Below are positions 1 through 9,709 of a stretch of 64,000 bases of DNA, in pieces. The position numbers were made by a program, and so were the translations under genes. Every line of letters starts with the position of its first letter. The first letter of the stretch is position 1. A model generated the notes under the pieces. It made no database searches. It was not told the DNA's origin and worked only from the letters and a program-made list of their open reading frames with translations. This stretch comes from Symbiodinium sp. CCMP2592 (lineage: Eukaryota > Sar > Dinophyceae > Suessiales > Symbiodiniaceae). The DNA lies in NCBI GenBank assembly GCA_905221615.1, contig CAJNDT010001238.1:1-64000 (forward strand), in the 5' to 3' direction.

Positions 1-3000
1 CAAGAGATCGCGCTTGGTGTCCTCCTCAACACTAAGTCCAGGTTCGTGGTCACTATGGTTTATAACCAAGATGGCAAGGCCGAAACCACAGATGCCGCCG
101 TTACCATCCCACCGGATGCAAATGTGCTGACCATGACCAAAGGTTTCCTCTCGGCAGTGGGAGGACACGGTTCACGACGAACTCTACCAAGAGTTGAAGA
201 ACCAGATCCTGAAGAAGAGAGGCCAAGGTCACACATGACCATCTCAGACTTCATGGCAACGGGCAGCAATCCAGTGCAGTCCCGTGCACAGCGTCTCTCC
301 ACTAACGCGCCGAGACCCGTAGGCATGGAGGATTTTGTTCGACAGAACAATCCTTGTTACATCATGCATGCCACGGACCTACAGGCATTATCCTCAATCC
401 TGAGGCACGGTCTGGTACCATCAAACCTCCTATCTCAGGTGGTTACCTCACCAGGTCTTCAAGCTCTCGTGAATGAAAACAGTCGTTCCAACAGGGACAC
501 TGTTCAGTTTTCAACGCTAGACCTGGCGAATCCTACTCCGACCATGTTGCGTGCCAACAAGGCACTGCTTCTAGTATTCGACGCAAATAACGTAGTGAAC
601 GAAGTCACAAACATGTGGCAGTCGCAAGCAGGGATGTTTGCTACACCAGAGGTAGTGCATGCCCGTACTCTTAGCGCCGTATTCGCACCCTCTGAACCAC
701 TCTGGGTATCATCGCAATACGATGAGCTCAACAGCATCGGACCATGGTGGGCAGACCACTGCTCCGAACAGATGCCGTCAGCGACTTACGAGTCGAAGAA
801 ATGGTGCGCAAATTACGGCCAAGAGATCGAATCGACACTTCGGAAGGTGTCAAAGCGAAATCTGCCGCCAGAGCCTCCCAAGGCTAGATCTTCTCACAAG
901 AAGTCTTTCTTTCTGCCAAATACAGAGGCTGACACAGCTCCAAACCTGGAGCAAACCGCTTCTGCAGGTGAGGTACCTCCGAAAACGGAGACTACTACAA
1001 AGGACATCCATCCGAGATCCAAGCTCGCCCGGCAGGCCGAGGCAGACAAGGATCCGGACAGTCTTATGGGCCAGCTCTGGAACTCCGACGGCACCAGAAG
1101 CGCCACTGAAGTTCTTAAGATAACGACAGGTCACAAACCTCCAGAACCTGTTCAGGATACTTCTGCCAATGTAGTTCCTCCCAAGGAAGAATCTTCTGGA
1201 ACAGAGACGGAACCTGAGGAACCAGATCCTAAACAGGATTGTGACGAAGAATCAGACGTTGAGTCGGCATCAAGCGAAAAGAGCGAGAAGAGCGAAAAGA
1301 GCTCAAAATCTTCGTCATCCTCAGAACTCCGAGTTGATGTTAATCCGTCTCACAAGACGAACTCAGCACCTGCAGCGTCAGAGGAGAAGAAAGAATCTCC
1401 CACGGAAGAGATCACAGAGAAACTTGAGAAGGTCAACCTTGACCAACCAAGGCCTGAAACAGAATATGTTCAGAGCTCAGACGAAGAGCCAAGAAAACCA
1501 AAATCTCCTAAAAAGGAGAAGGAAAAATTCCTAGTTATCTTCGATCCTGAAACAGAAACCTATTATCGAGTCAACAGAAGCAAGCTCAACCTCGAATACG
1601 AGGAGCCTGCTGATGAGGAAGACCTCGTAAGAGAACATGATCGCATCAGCGCTCGAATTCGAGAAAATACCAAGCACCGAATCTCGAAGTCACCGTCTAA
1701 CCCGGCTATGCAACAGGAAATGCAAGAGAGAATCTGGGTTAGTCGATGGAATCGAAAAATCCGAAGTCCACTCATGATCAAAGATTCTGAGGCTCCTGAC
1801 GAAGAGGAGGGGGACAGACCCAGAGAGTCAGCATCTTCCTCCTCTGCGCCTCCTAACAAGGAGAGATTTGTAGGAGTACGCAGGACAGCCATGAGCCTTA
1901 ACCAAAGGATACGAATGTTGCCTCGACCAGACAATCCTCTCTGCGATCTCTGCAAACAGCCTACAGGCTATTTTTGCTATTCCTGTGGTACGATTGTATG
2001 TGCAGACTGTCGACGTACCCCACAGGGTAAACAACGGATGTGCGAGTGCGTCTTGCCAATCGATTGCCTCGAGACCTCTAAAGTGAGAGCAGGAATGACC
2101 TCAGAAGAGCGTCAGTTTTTATACGAGGCCATCCTCACACATGAGGACGTAGATTTGGCAGTCCAGAAAATCAACATGTATTGCGACCACGCAAGAAATC
2201 TGTTCGAGAAGGACCATCCAGGCGTTGAGCCATGCAGCCTTGATGATATTAGGAACAATCCTCCGAATACGTATGACAGCTCCACAGAGGCTCCAACCCT
2301 GGAGGAATATAAGAGCATTAACAAGAGTCACATCAATATCAAGGACTCTAGAACAAGCCACCCGGCTTCTTTTCTCTCTCTTACTGGCTACGAAGACAAA
2401 CTGGTGCTCGACTCACATTACGAGATAGTTCGCAATAGGATGGCCGGTGTTAACGAGAAGAGAGAATACATTGAAGGCTCAAACCCAGACAGCGTATCGC
2501 TAAACCTAGTGGTATTCAACTGGGGAAATATGGATCGAGCGACGGTGCCCGCAGGGAATCCCAAAAAGAAGCTCAAACCTGAGAAGGGATTCGATTATCA
2601 CCCTCTTATTGACATGTGCTTCAACAATTCAGCTCATATTACCCTCGTACTCGAGGCAGGAGCACTTGCGTCAGAGTATTCGATCGAAACCATGCGACAA
2701 CATGAATACAGGGGGATGCTAATCCATTCTCCTCCCAAGGAGCCTGAGGCACCCTCGATGTATATTGGAGTCAAGGGTGACCCAACAACATACATCGCTC
2801 TCGTCCACCACTTTTACCGTCATCGAACAATGAAGCCTAAGAATGGTGGTCCCAAGAAGCGACTGTGGGCATGCCACGGTGCGGTATGCCGCCTCACCTT
2901 TGGGTACCACAGTACCATCCAGGAGGCCAAAGAATGGGTCCACCCATATTCTGGCCAAAGGATGACGAGAGACGAGTTCATGCAGATTATCGGATATGAC

Positions 3001-4719
3001 CCACTCAAGGGCAAAAATCCTGACAAGGATGGACCCACTGATGGCTCTTACCTCTCACCAAAGGCGTGCCTGACACTGTCGAACCTCGACCCCTCGCCGA
3101 TTCTCTGTGAATGGAACGGCCATGGCGAGGGTGATGAGCCACCAGAGGAAGACTTTGAGTCATACGCAGAGATCTTCTCACAAGAAGCATCGAACGATCT
3201 TGACGAGATGTGGTGTACAAAAGGGCCTTACAAGGTCATCACCATCGCGATCGTCCATTTCAACTCATTCATGACTCATAAGGAAGAACAGAGACGCGAA
3301 CTGGTGAACGCGTTCCTCAACGATATTCTCCCTTTTAAACCGGATGTAATAGCGGGAGATCTCAATAATATTGCGTCGAGGCTCACCTTAAAAGGTGGAG
3401 ACGTTCACCCGCGAAACAGTTTGTTTTCTCTATACCTGGAGAAGAAACTTGCAGCATTCAACAAAATAGCAGGAAGGCACTCACAAGTGCGACATCTTTG
3501 CTTGAACAACTCCGACCCGCACAGACTGGCACGTGCAGATCGTCTACCGGCGGACCCGGCGAAGAAAGTTGCTGACCTTGACTGTATCAACAGTTATATC
3601 CTTGACTGGAGTAAAACGCCGCACACGGCGTCACCTAGTCCCAGAGATGTTACACCTGCCGCCGAAAGAACATACTGGGAGCGAATCTCAGATATGTGGC
3701 AGGACATGAACAATAACAGGGATATTGATATCCGTCTGTTTGTCTCAGTCAAGCAGTACTATTCAACTTTTTCTAACCTTGACCTATGGTTGAGTCCCTC
3801 TGACAAAGATTGGCATAGCCCTTTGGGCTTCACGATACAACCAATCCTTACAAAAGGGAAACACAACCGGTCAGATGCCCAGGTTCAGAAGATCGCTGAC
3901 AAGCGAAAGGCTTTCAAGCAGCGTAATGCTGAATACTGGGGTTACAAAGATTCATTCGTTTACTCATCCGGCAACAGCTGGTACGACAGAGCGCAACCAT
4001 CAGGTAGCCATCACAGATACGGAAGATTCTGGGAATGGCCACAGCCTGAACGTCCCAGCGAGCCTGAAGGTCCTCCTCCAAGAAGGAACCAGGAATCATC
4101 GTCCTCTTCACAACAAGATCTACCAATATCAAGGTCCAGGCCTCAAAGAACCAATATTGTTGACAAGCTCAACATGTCTTTGGAAGAGCTGGATGGACTA
4201 GAAGAAGAACCGTCACCAACAAAAAGTGACATCGAAGAACACGAAAGAGAAACATCAAACTTGATGTCTGCTCAGAGAGATGAAGAGGAACAAGAGGACG
4301 AATCCTCCAGCCGGAGAAGAAGAAGGAAGGCATCGCGCCCACCGTCTGCTCCGAGCGGCAAGGCACTCAGAACAGCTGCTACAGCAGCGGGGTTGTCGGG
4401 CTGGTTCGGACACCGCAACCGAGGTGGAGCGAACGCAGAGTCTATCAAGCCTGATGAAACTTCACTTCCAAACTCACTAACCAGTGAGCAGGACTTCTCC
4501 GTCTTCAGCATCGCGTGGAATGTGTTTCTGCTGCTAATGGGCTTACACTGGATGTGGAAGGAGATTACCAGGCCTCCTATCAGATGTATGGAGCGCCAAC
4601 AACCAAAATCAAAAGCAGCAGCGAACCAAAGAGTTCCATATCAGATGTATGGAGCGCCAACAACCAAAATCAAACGCAGCAGCGAACCAAAGAGTTCCAT
4701 TCCTCGAACCCGAGGATGA
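1..4719 (+). CDS. Element A long ORF: KptA-like and EEP nuclease-like polyprotein (5' partial)
   Basis: The frame is open from the left edge, so the gene starts outside the window; the first ATG inside is at 55. Around nt 345-730 it resembles the Tpt1/KptA RNA 2'-phosphotransferase (ART-fold) family: an MHATD..SILRHGL start, RDTVQFST, then LLLVFDA and WVSS. The histidine normally found in the VH(L/F)S motif is Gln here, so activity is doubtful. A serine/glutamate-rich linker follows, then a C-x2-C type zinc finger at nt 1936-2046. From about nt 2500 to 3860 an endonuclease/exonuclease/phosphatase (EEP) pattern appears: VVFNWGN, a Glu in LEAG, HFNS, GDLNN (nt 3355) and SDKDWHSPL (nt 3799). A hydrophobic helix lies at nt 4504-4560. 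No reverse transcriptase is present in the visible part. A decayed inverted copy lies at 7268-7487, so the gene is multicopy and probably belongs to a mobile element. Confidence 0.7.
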   Translation, partial: QEIALGVLLNTKSRFVVTMVYNQDGKAETTDAAVTIPPDANVLTMTKGFLSAVGGHGSRRTLPRVEEPDPEEERPRSHMTISDFMATGSNPVQSRAQRLSTNAPRPVGMEDFVRQNNPCYIMHATDLQALSSILRHGLVPSNLLSQVVTSPGLQALVNENSRSNRDTVQFSTLDLANPTPTMLRANKALLLVFDANNVVNEVTNMWQSQAGMFATPEVVHARTLSAVFAPSEPLWVSSQYDELNSIGPWWADHCSEQMPSATYESKKWCANYGQEIESTLRKVSKRNLPPEPPKARSSHKKSFFLPNTEADTAPNLEQTASAGEVPPKTETTTKDIHPRSKLARQAEADKDPDSLMGQLWNSDGTRSATEVLKITTGHKPPEPVQDTSANVVPPKEESSGTETEPEEPDPKQDCDEESDVESASSEKSEKSEKSSKSSSSSELRVDVNPSHKTNSAPAASEEKKESPTEEITEKLEKVNLDQPRPETEYVQSSDEEPRKPKSPKKEKEKFLVIFDPETETYYRVNRSKLNLEYEEPADEEDLVREHDRISARIRENTKHRISKSPSNPAMQQEMQERIWVSRWNRKIRSPLMIKDSEAPDEEEGDRPRESASSSSAPPNKERFVGVRRTAMSLNQRIRMLPRPDNPLCDLCKQPTGYFCYSCGTIVCADCRRTPQGKQRMCECVLPIDCLETSKVRAGMTSEERQFLYEAILTHEDVDLAVQKINMYCDHARNLFEKDHPGVEPCSLDDIRNNPPNTYDSSTEAPTLEEYKSINKSHINIKDSRTSHPASFLSLTGYEDKLVLDSHYEIVRNRMAGVNEKREYIEGSNPDSVSLNLVVFNWGNMDRATVPAGNPKKKLKPEKGFDYHPLIDMCFNNSAHITLVLEAGALASEYSIETMRQHEYRGMLIHSPPKEPEAPSMYIGVKGDPTTYIALVHHFYRHRTMKPKNGGPKKRLWACHGAVCRLTFGYHSTIQEAKEWVHPYSGQRMTRDEFMQIIGYDPLKGKNPDKDGPTDGSYLSPKACLTLSNLDPSPILCEWNGHGEGDEPPEEDFESYAEIFSQEASNDLDEMWCTKGPYKVITIAIVHFNSFMTHKEEQRRELVNAFLNDILPFKPDVIAGDLNNIASRLTLKGGDVHPRNSLFSLYLEKKLAAFNKIAGRHSQVRHLCLNNSDPHRLARADRLPADPAKKVADLDCINSYILDWSKTPHTASPSPRDVTPAAERTYWERISDMWQDMNNNRDIDIRLFVSVKQYYSTFSNLDLWLSPSDKDWHSPLGFTIQPILTKGKHNRSDAQVQKIADKRKAFKQRNAEYWGYKDSFVYSSGNSWYDRAQPSGSHHRYGRFWEWPQPERPSEPEGPPPRRNQESSSSSQQDLPISRSRPQRTNIVDKLNMSLEELDGLEEEPSPTKSDIEEHERETSNLMSAQRDEEEQEDESSSRRRRRKASRPPSAPSGKALRTAATAAGLSGWFGHRNRGGANAESIKPDETSLPNSLTSEQDFSVFSIAWNVFLLLMGLHWMWKEITRPPIRCMERQQPKSKAAANQRVPYQMYGAPTTKIKRSSEPKSSIPRTRG
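4578..4699 (+). repeat. 61-bp tandem duplication inside element A
   Basis: Two adjacent 61-bp units, 4578-4638 and 4639-4699, differ at a single base (aaaagcag versus aaacgcag). Because 61 is not a multiple of three, the long upstream frame reads the units in two different frames and then stops at 4719. The frame that entered unit 1 continues after unit 2 into the next ORF. Confidence 0.92.
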
Positions 4720-6280
4720 ACCGCAGACGCGTGAACCTTTAGGACCCAACAGGGTCAATTCCGGAGAAACAACTGATCTGCGACCTATCTGGCATACCTC
4801 CCGAAGCGAAGTCTACCATCTCTCAGACAGCTGTTACCAGCTCAAGCAAGCAAGAGATGTTTGCAGGAAGGTGCTGTGCAAAAACTGCCTCCATGCAGTA
4901 CAAGTTGCGGAGATTCGCAGGAACGATCCTTTTCAAAGAGGTGATACACGTCCACGTGGCACCGAAAGAGACATTGAGCGCTTCCAGACCTACGATGATG
5001 CAAGTACCACTCCTCATATGACGCAATTATTCAAAGATGCATTGCATGCACAAATGGCCGAAGAAGCCATGCAGATTACCTATACATCGATCCCCAAGGG
5101 ATCCTCGGCAAAAGCCAAAGGTACATCTGCACTCTCAAGTGCCGCATCGTCGTCAGCGCCCAAGGCAATGCCACCAGTGCCTAACAAGGCAAACATGTCA
5201 CCTCCACCTAAGAGTCCTCCGCCAAAGGCGAAAGGAACAGTACCTTCAGATCCTCCGAGACCAAAAGGTCCTACCAGAAGAGGAGGTCAAAATCGGCGCA
5301 TTCAACGAAAGGCAGCCAGAGAAGCCCACAACAGTGGACTCTGCACCTATGCAGACGCTGCACTTAACGAAGCCAATCAAGGCCAGGCAATTAACATTAC
5401 GTGCCGAAACATGGCAGCAAGACACGTCAGCTCTATCGATGCAACGGTAGAAGCAGCCGATCAGTTTACACAACGCGTGCTAAAGCACGTAGAAACATAT
5501 GATGAAGAGGAACCGTGGAGCACGGAGTTTCTACCAGTCGTGGAAGTCCTATTCAGGAACTTAAGTGGCGACGAAACAACTGTCATACATGACAATCAAA
5601 CGGTAACTATGCCTCTTACGAAATACACAGACCTCCTCAGAATCGCACAATCATTGCGAAGCTCTATCCAGAGAGACAAGGAGGAAAGGAAGGAACATCT
5701 TGACACCATCCAAGATACTCTATCCAGAGTGGAAATCCTTCTAACAGCACTGAAGGACTCAAGGACAGTCTTTAACCAATTGGTCCATTCCTCACGAGAG
5801 ATAGAGCGAAGAAATAACAATCTCAAAAATGTCCTCGAGACACTCTTTGACGACCAAAGCTCTGAGGAAGACCAGTCAGAATCTGACAATGAAGAAGTCC
5901 TATCTCCTTCTGCAGCACAGTACTGGAATAGCCTTTATGCCCACGCCTTATCTCCTTCAGGAGATGAAAGTGAAAGATCATGGGCGTCCTCAGACGGACA
6001 GCTTGAAAGAAGAAGGGCTGAACGGGCAAAGGCTAAGCAGCCACAACCGGCTAAAGCCAAGGCAACTCCAGTCAGCTCACAAGCTGCGCCAAAGGCCGAG
6101 CCAAAGGCGACAACATCCAACCATGGATATGATACTGCAGACGCCGCCTTCACCAGGGCTGAGAACAGACTACTCGGAATTTATTCAAGTTCCGAAGAAG
6201 ATCACTCAGACCCGGATGAGCCAAATCCGAACGTCTACGCTCGAGCCTATGATCCAAACCTGGATCCAAATCTGAGATAA
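4649..6280 (+). CDS. Element A downstream ORF, basic/coiled-coil protein; probably C-terminus of the upstream ORF
   Basis: A 543-codon frame beginning at an ATG inside the second 61-bp unit. Near the N-terminus (nt 4790-4910) there is a YHLSDSC..L..C..CKNC pattern, a small Cys/His motif of unknown role. Then come a Pro/Lys/Ser-rich region, an RRGGQNRRIQRK basic stretch, a helical region with heptad-like leucines (nt 5600-5830), and a C-terminus very rich in Ser, Glu and Asp. If one 61-bp unit is removed, this frame fuses with the upstream ORF, giving one protein of about 2,100 residues. The ORF is therefore best read as the C-terminal part of a split gene rather than an independent gene, although internal initiation cannot be excluded. 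Confidence 0.6.
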   Translation: MERQQPKSNAAANQRVPFLEPEDEPQTREPLGPNRVNSGETTDLRPIWHTSRSEVYHLSDSCYQLKQARDVCRKVLCKNCLHAVQVAEIRRNDPFQRGDTRPRGTERDIERFQTYDDASTTPHMTQLFKDALHAQMAEEAMQITYTSIPKGSSAKAKGTSALSSAASSSAPKAMPPVPNKANMSPPPKSPPPKAKGTVPSDPPRPKGPTRRGGQNRRIQRKAAREAHNSGLCTYADAALNEANQGQAINITCRNMAARHVSSIDATVEAADQFTQRVLKHVETYDEEEPWSTEFLPVVEVLFRNLSGDETTVIHDNQTVTMPLTKYTDLLRIAQSLRSSIQRDKEERKEHLDTIQDTLSRVEILLTALKDSRTVFNQLVHSSREIERRNNNLKNVLETLFDDQSSEEDQSESDNEEVLSPSAAQYWNSLYAHALSPSGDESERSWASSDGQLERRRAERAKAKQPQPAKAKATPVSSQAAPKAEPKATTSNHGYDTADAAFTRAENRLLGIYSSSEEDHSDPDEPNPNVYARAYDPNLDPNLR

Positions 6281-7267
6281 GGAAAATCTCGGAGTTTCAC
6301 AACAGTGACTCACAAAGCTCTAACAAGAGCAAAGTGAAGGGCTGCATAATTCGATGTAGAAAATATCACCAGACATGATCTTGTACAGACGATCTCTCTG
6401 ACCAACATGCATGAGTGTGTGCAAAAGGAGTGTCCTCAGCAGTGTACTTCAGTGCTATACCTAGCTTAAATAATATGCTGTTTTCATCATGAGTCCAGAC
6501 TCCGCAACTGTGACAGTGGGCATAATAGTATATGTGTGAATGTGCGGCCATGCTTCCGGTAAAAGAAAATTAGTGTCTGTTTGAAACCATAAACCTCTAA
6601 AGGGGTAGCTCTAACAGGTACCTACAGCAATGGCTGCATGCTCATACATATACATTCCGCTGCCCATTGGCTCACAGTGGTTTTACCATATTGAGACAAG
6701 ACAAGCTCTCCTTGCGTAGCAAGACAAAACAACTACTGTCCGTGTGCAGGGCGCTGCCCTTTGATCCTTAGGGAATAACTGGTCATACACCTCCTAACAA
6801 GGAGTATTCCTTGTGGGTGTATAGGCACAGGGGGGGGGCTGGCGTGCGCGGAAAGGGGGTCGGGGCCGTTGGAGCTGTCCACAGTGGGGTGGTGCTGGTG
6901 GCCAGGGCTCATACGCAAGCCCTTCGCAAGCAAGCCGTAAACCCTATAACGCAGCGCGTGCCCCTGTTTTGAGTGACCTTAACTTGTACTTAAAGCCGTA
7001 CACCCAACCCTAAACCCCACCTAACTGCAGGCTCTATGCCTAAAGCAGAACATACACCGCAAATCCTCCCTAAGCCCTTGTCGACTCGAAGCCATATACC
7101 GTGTAAAACCCAAAACTCAAAAGCTCAAGCTAGACCCAAAGCCTCAAAACCCCCACAACCACCCCACAGGGGGAAGAGGGAACCCACAACCCACACCACA
7201 GGGGAGGGGGGGCCCCACCCTATATCCGGACCATTGACCTTTGGGGGGGGAGGGGGGGAGGGCCGCG
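6281..7267. other. Non-coding stretch after element A
   Basis: No convincing coding frame. It holds short G-runs (8 G near 6832, 7-8 G runs at 7240-7258) and one CCCTAAACCCC tract near 7006. It may be 3' untranslated or decayed element sequence. Confidence 0.4.
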
Positions 7268-7487
7268 GAGCGCGTGACCATGTATGAGTTGAAGTGGACG
7301 ATCGCGATGGTGATGACCTTGTAAGCCACATTTCGTCAAGGTCCTTGGTTGCTTCTTGTGAGAAAATCTCTGCGATGTCTCAAAATCTTCCTCTGGCGGC
7401 TCTTCACCTTCAATGAACCGGTGACGGGTTCAACTCTGAGAGTGTTAGCCACTCTGGTGAGAGGTACGAGCCGTCAGTAGGCGGCTC
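7268..7487 (-). pseudogene. Inverted, decayed fragment of element A (start of EEP region)
   Basis: Read on the minus strand, this piece matches nt about 3025-3275 of element A in order: the tract coding GSYLSP, the acidic linker DFE..AEIFSQEA, then the AYKVITIAIVHFNS tract, which differs from the upstream copy at only a few bases. The frame is interrupted by several indels and both ends stop abruptly. It shows that element A or a relative was inserted here in opposite orientation and then lost most of its length. Confidence 0.8.
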
Positions 7488-7574
7488 CATACCACATCAC
7501 GTCGACCAGCCAGCGGGGGGCCGTGGACTGGAAGCCTTCGAGGTTCTTCAGCAGGAAGTCACGCAAGTGCTCCT

Positions 7575-7910
7575 TCAGCTCAGTGTCGAGGCAGGACAGG
7601 AAGTATGCTGCAGTGCTGACGCGGCTGGCGGTGACTGCACCCCCTGCGTCCAGAGGCGAAGTTGGTGAGCTTGCCTAGGGCCCCTGAGAAAATGCTTCAA
7701 CAAGGCCGGGAAAGCAAGCCCAGCGTGGGCGACCGCCCACACCAGAGCATTCGCATGGGGTGTCCAGCCGGTCCGGCCATCGAGGAGCCACCGTGTCTTG
7801 CGCAAAGCAGACAAGTCAAAGCTCGCCACGGCGTAACTTGTCTTGAATCCAGCCGAATCAAAAAAGCTTGTCTCATTTCCGCAACAAAAGTTTCTTAACC
7901 CGTCAGCCAC
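7575..7910 (-). CDS. Possible minus-strand coding fragment, weakly ankyrin-like
   Basis: A 111-codon frame with a stretch resembling one ankyrin repeat (TGWTPHANALVWAVAH..LAFPALLK). There is only one repeat-like unit, the frame has no flanking partner that I could join, and codon use does not decide the question. It may be an exon of a host gene disrupted by the surrounding insertions, or chance. Confidence 0.2.
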   Translation of the reverse strand: MADGLRNFCCGNETSFFDSAGFKTSYAVASFDLSALRKTRWLLDGRTGWTPHANALVWAVAHAGLAFPALLKHFLRGPRQAHQLRLWTQGVQSPPAASALQHTSCPASTLS

Positions 7911-7924
7911 CTTTAAGCCTTTCT

Positions 7925-8190
7925 TGCTTCTCTTGAAGTTTCTTTAAAGGCTTTCTGAAAGCTTCCTTCAAGCCCCCCTTCAAGCCCTTCAAGCTCCCCT
8001 TCAAGTCCCCCTTCAAGCCCCCTTCAAGTCTCCCTTGAAGCCCCTCTCAAGGGTCTGACCCTTCAAGCCCCTCCAATGAAAGGTCGAAGCCCCCTTCAAA
8101 CCCCGTTGAAGGGGGCTTGAAGGGTCTGACTCTTGAAGCCCCCTTTAAGGGGGGCTTGAAGGGGGCCTTGAAGCCCCCCTTCGCTGAAGG
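7925..8190. repeat. Degenerate CTTCAAGCCCCC repeat field with both orientations
   Basis: About 20 variants of a 10-13 base unit (CTTCAAGCCCCC). The plus-orientation form dominates 7940-8080 and the reverse complement (GGGGGCTTGAAGG) alternates with it at 8100-8175, so the field can fold on itself many times. No coding frame is convincing. Confidence 0.85.
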
Positions 8191-8499
8191 GTGGTGGGCC
8201 CATTCAGTCGACTTCCCCGTTGGGCCTGCCATCAGCCTTGGGCTGGGTGCGGAGTTTCAGCATCCTGTAATCAAAAGCCGCTTTGCATTGCTTGTGTCGC
8301 CTGGGGTCGGACCTCCGTGGCTACACCTCTGTTAGTAGGGCTCAAGCTTGGGGACGCCAATTCTGGTGATCCCCGCTTACGGACTCCCCTTGGCGAGTAT
8401 GGCGGAGGAGACTGGCGCGGATGGGCTGCCGCCTCAGCCGCTGGCGCTGGATGACGTTCGGTCGGCTGGAGTGTGCCTGCTAGCCGCCGTTAAATGCCC

Positions 8500-9052
8500 T
8501 CAGTTCCTCAATCGCTGTGCCGCCCATGGCCACTGCTGCACACGCGGAGGAGCACTCATGAGGGCGGTTTGCTGTACCAGGGTAGCTCCGAGGAAAGGAT
8601 AGGTCCGTAATACACGCTGTGCATTGACAATGCTACGGCGTAGGAAGGAGTCAAAGTCGCGGCGTACAAGGTCCTGCTCCCCCATAGTTGTCTGCCTGAC
8701 GAGGTGCAGCGCCACCACGCCGAGCGTGGTCATCGGGACGAGCGCCAGATGGATAGGGGGTCCAGGAGCCCCAAGTAGCAAACCACCTGGGTGCACTTGG
8801 AGAACGGCCGTTCCGCACAGACCTCCAGACAAGTTTTTTCTGCGTGAAGCGGGCATCCCAATGGACTTGACGGGGAGACTCCCGTGCCAGCGTAAATGCC
8901 AGGGCGGACAAGCCCCCCTGTCGGACGACATCAACGGTCCCGCTCTGCAGCATCAGAGCCACTAAGTGATCGCCTCGGCTCGAACCGCGAGGAGCAGGAC
9001 ATTGTGGGGCCCCTTGGCAGGCGGCCGCCATATAGCGCGCCCTCAACAGCAT
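8500..9052 (-). CDS. Possible minus-strand exons disrupted by the copia insertion
   Basis: Two overlapping open minus-strand frames (8500-8934 and 8651-9052). The second contains LVALMLQSGTVDVVRQGGL, which vaguely resembles an armadillo-type helix pair; the first is rich in Leu/Val. No exon chain could be joined and no start was found. The copia target site lies only 16 bases beyond the end, so an interrupted host gene is possible. Chance ORFs in GC-rich DNA are an equal possibility. Confidence 0.2.
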
Positions 9053-9067
9053 GGTGCGCCCGGCTCG

Positions 9068-9072
9068 AAGTC
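9068..9072. repeat. Target-site duplication AAGTC, left copy
   Basis: AAGTC immediately precedes the 5' LTR and recurs at 29877-29881 directly after the 3' LTR. Five bases is the usual duplication length for copia integrases. Confidence 0.8.
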
Positions 9073-9676
9073 AGTTGATTTTCAATCCAATAATGGTGCC
9101 CCTGTATCTCGCCAAGGTCAGGAACACTTTCTGTTTCTCCTTTGTGAGTTTTAGAGAACCTTAGGTGTAGTTGTGAACGGTAGGAGTAGGGAAAAGTTGT
9201 CTGTCTGTCGGTCGCTGCGCTTACGCTTCCTGTCTCACGTTGCTGTGAAAGTTGTCAGTGTCAGAAGCGTGTCCAACCGGAGTTTTCCTCACGAGTTTTC
9301 ACGAAGAACGATGTTTCCCTGAAGCATGATGAACATCAGAGTGTTTTCAGTTTGTTTGCTGTGAGAACGGACTTCTAGACGAAGTCCGGGGAACACCTGG
9401 GCCACAGAGCAGAGTTACCAGTGCAGAGAAGCCGTTAGGAGTCCTTAGGACTTGTCACGGAAGTGAGTGTGCTGAAGTCTCTGTCCTCGCCCTTTCGCTT
9501 TGGCTCAAGACTTGCACTGCGTGACAAGCGCGTGGTGAACAGTTGGTTGCGACGAAAGGTGTAAAAGTGCTGTTAGCTTTCACTGCTGTAGCCTTGCGTG
9601 ACGTAGTCAGTCAGTCGGCTTGCACCTCCTTTACTAAACCTAGAAGTGTGCCTCAAGGCGCGTTTGGGTTTTAACG
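9073..9676 (+). repeat. 5' LTR of the copia element (604 bp)
   Basis: Matches 18805-18820 plus 29286-29876 with only a handful of differences. Ends read AGTT...AACG rather than TG...CA. Inside, at 9499-9509, is TTTGGCTCAAG, identical to the 3' end of the dinoflagellate spliced leader; the same 11-mer is at 29699-29709 in the 3' LTR. Confidence 0.93.
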
Positions 9677-9688
9677 TGGTAGCGGAGC
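9677..9688 (+). promoter_or_regulatory. Primer-binding site complementary to an initiator-Met-like tRNA
   Basis: TGGTAGCGGAGC starts directly after the LTR. It is the complement of a tRNA 3' end GCTCCGCTACCA, matching the A1-U72 acceptor stem AGCGGAG typical of eukaryotic initiator tRNA-Met, the usual copia primer. Confidence 0.8.
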
Positions 9689-9709
9689 TAAAGGTTGCTC
9701 CTCAGAGCC

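Noticed and set aside
8117..8454. Plus-strand ORFs over the CTTCAAGCCCCC field
   Set aside because: Low-complexity translation with no domain.
9677..9688. tRNA gene near the primer-binding site
   Set aside because: Only the 12-base complement of a tRNA 3' end is present; no cloverleaf.
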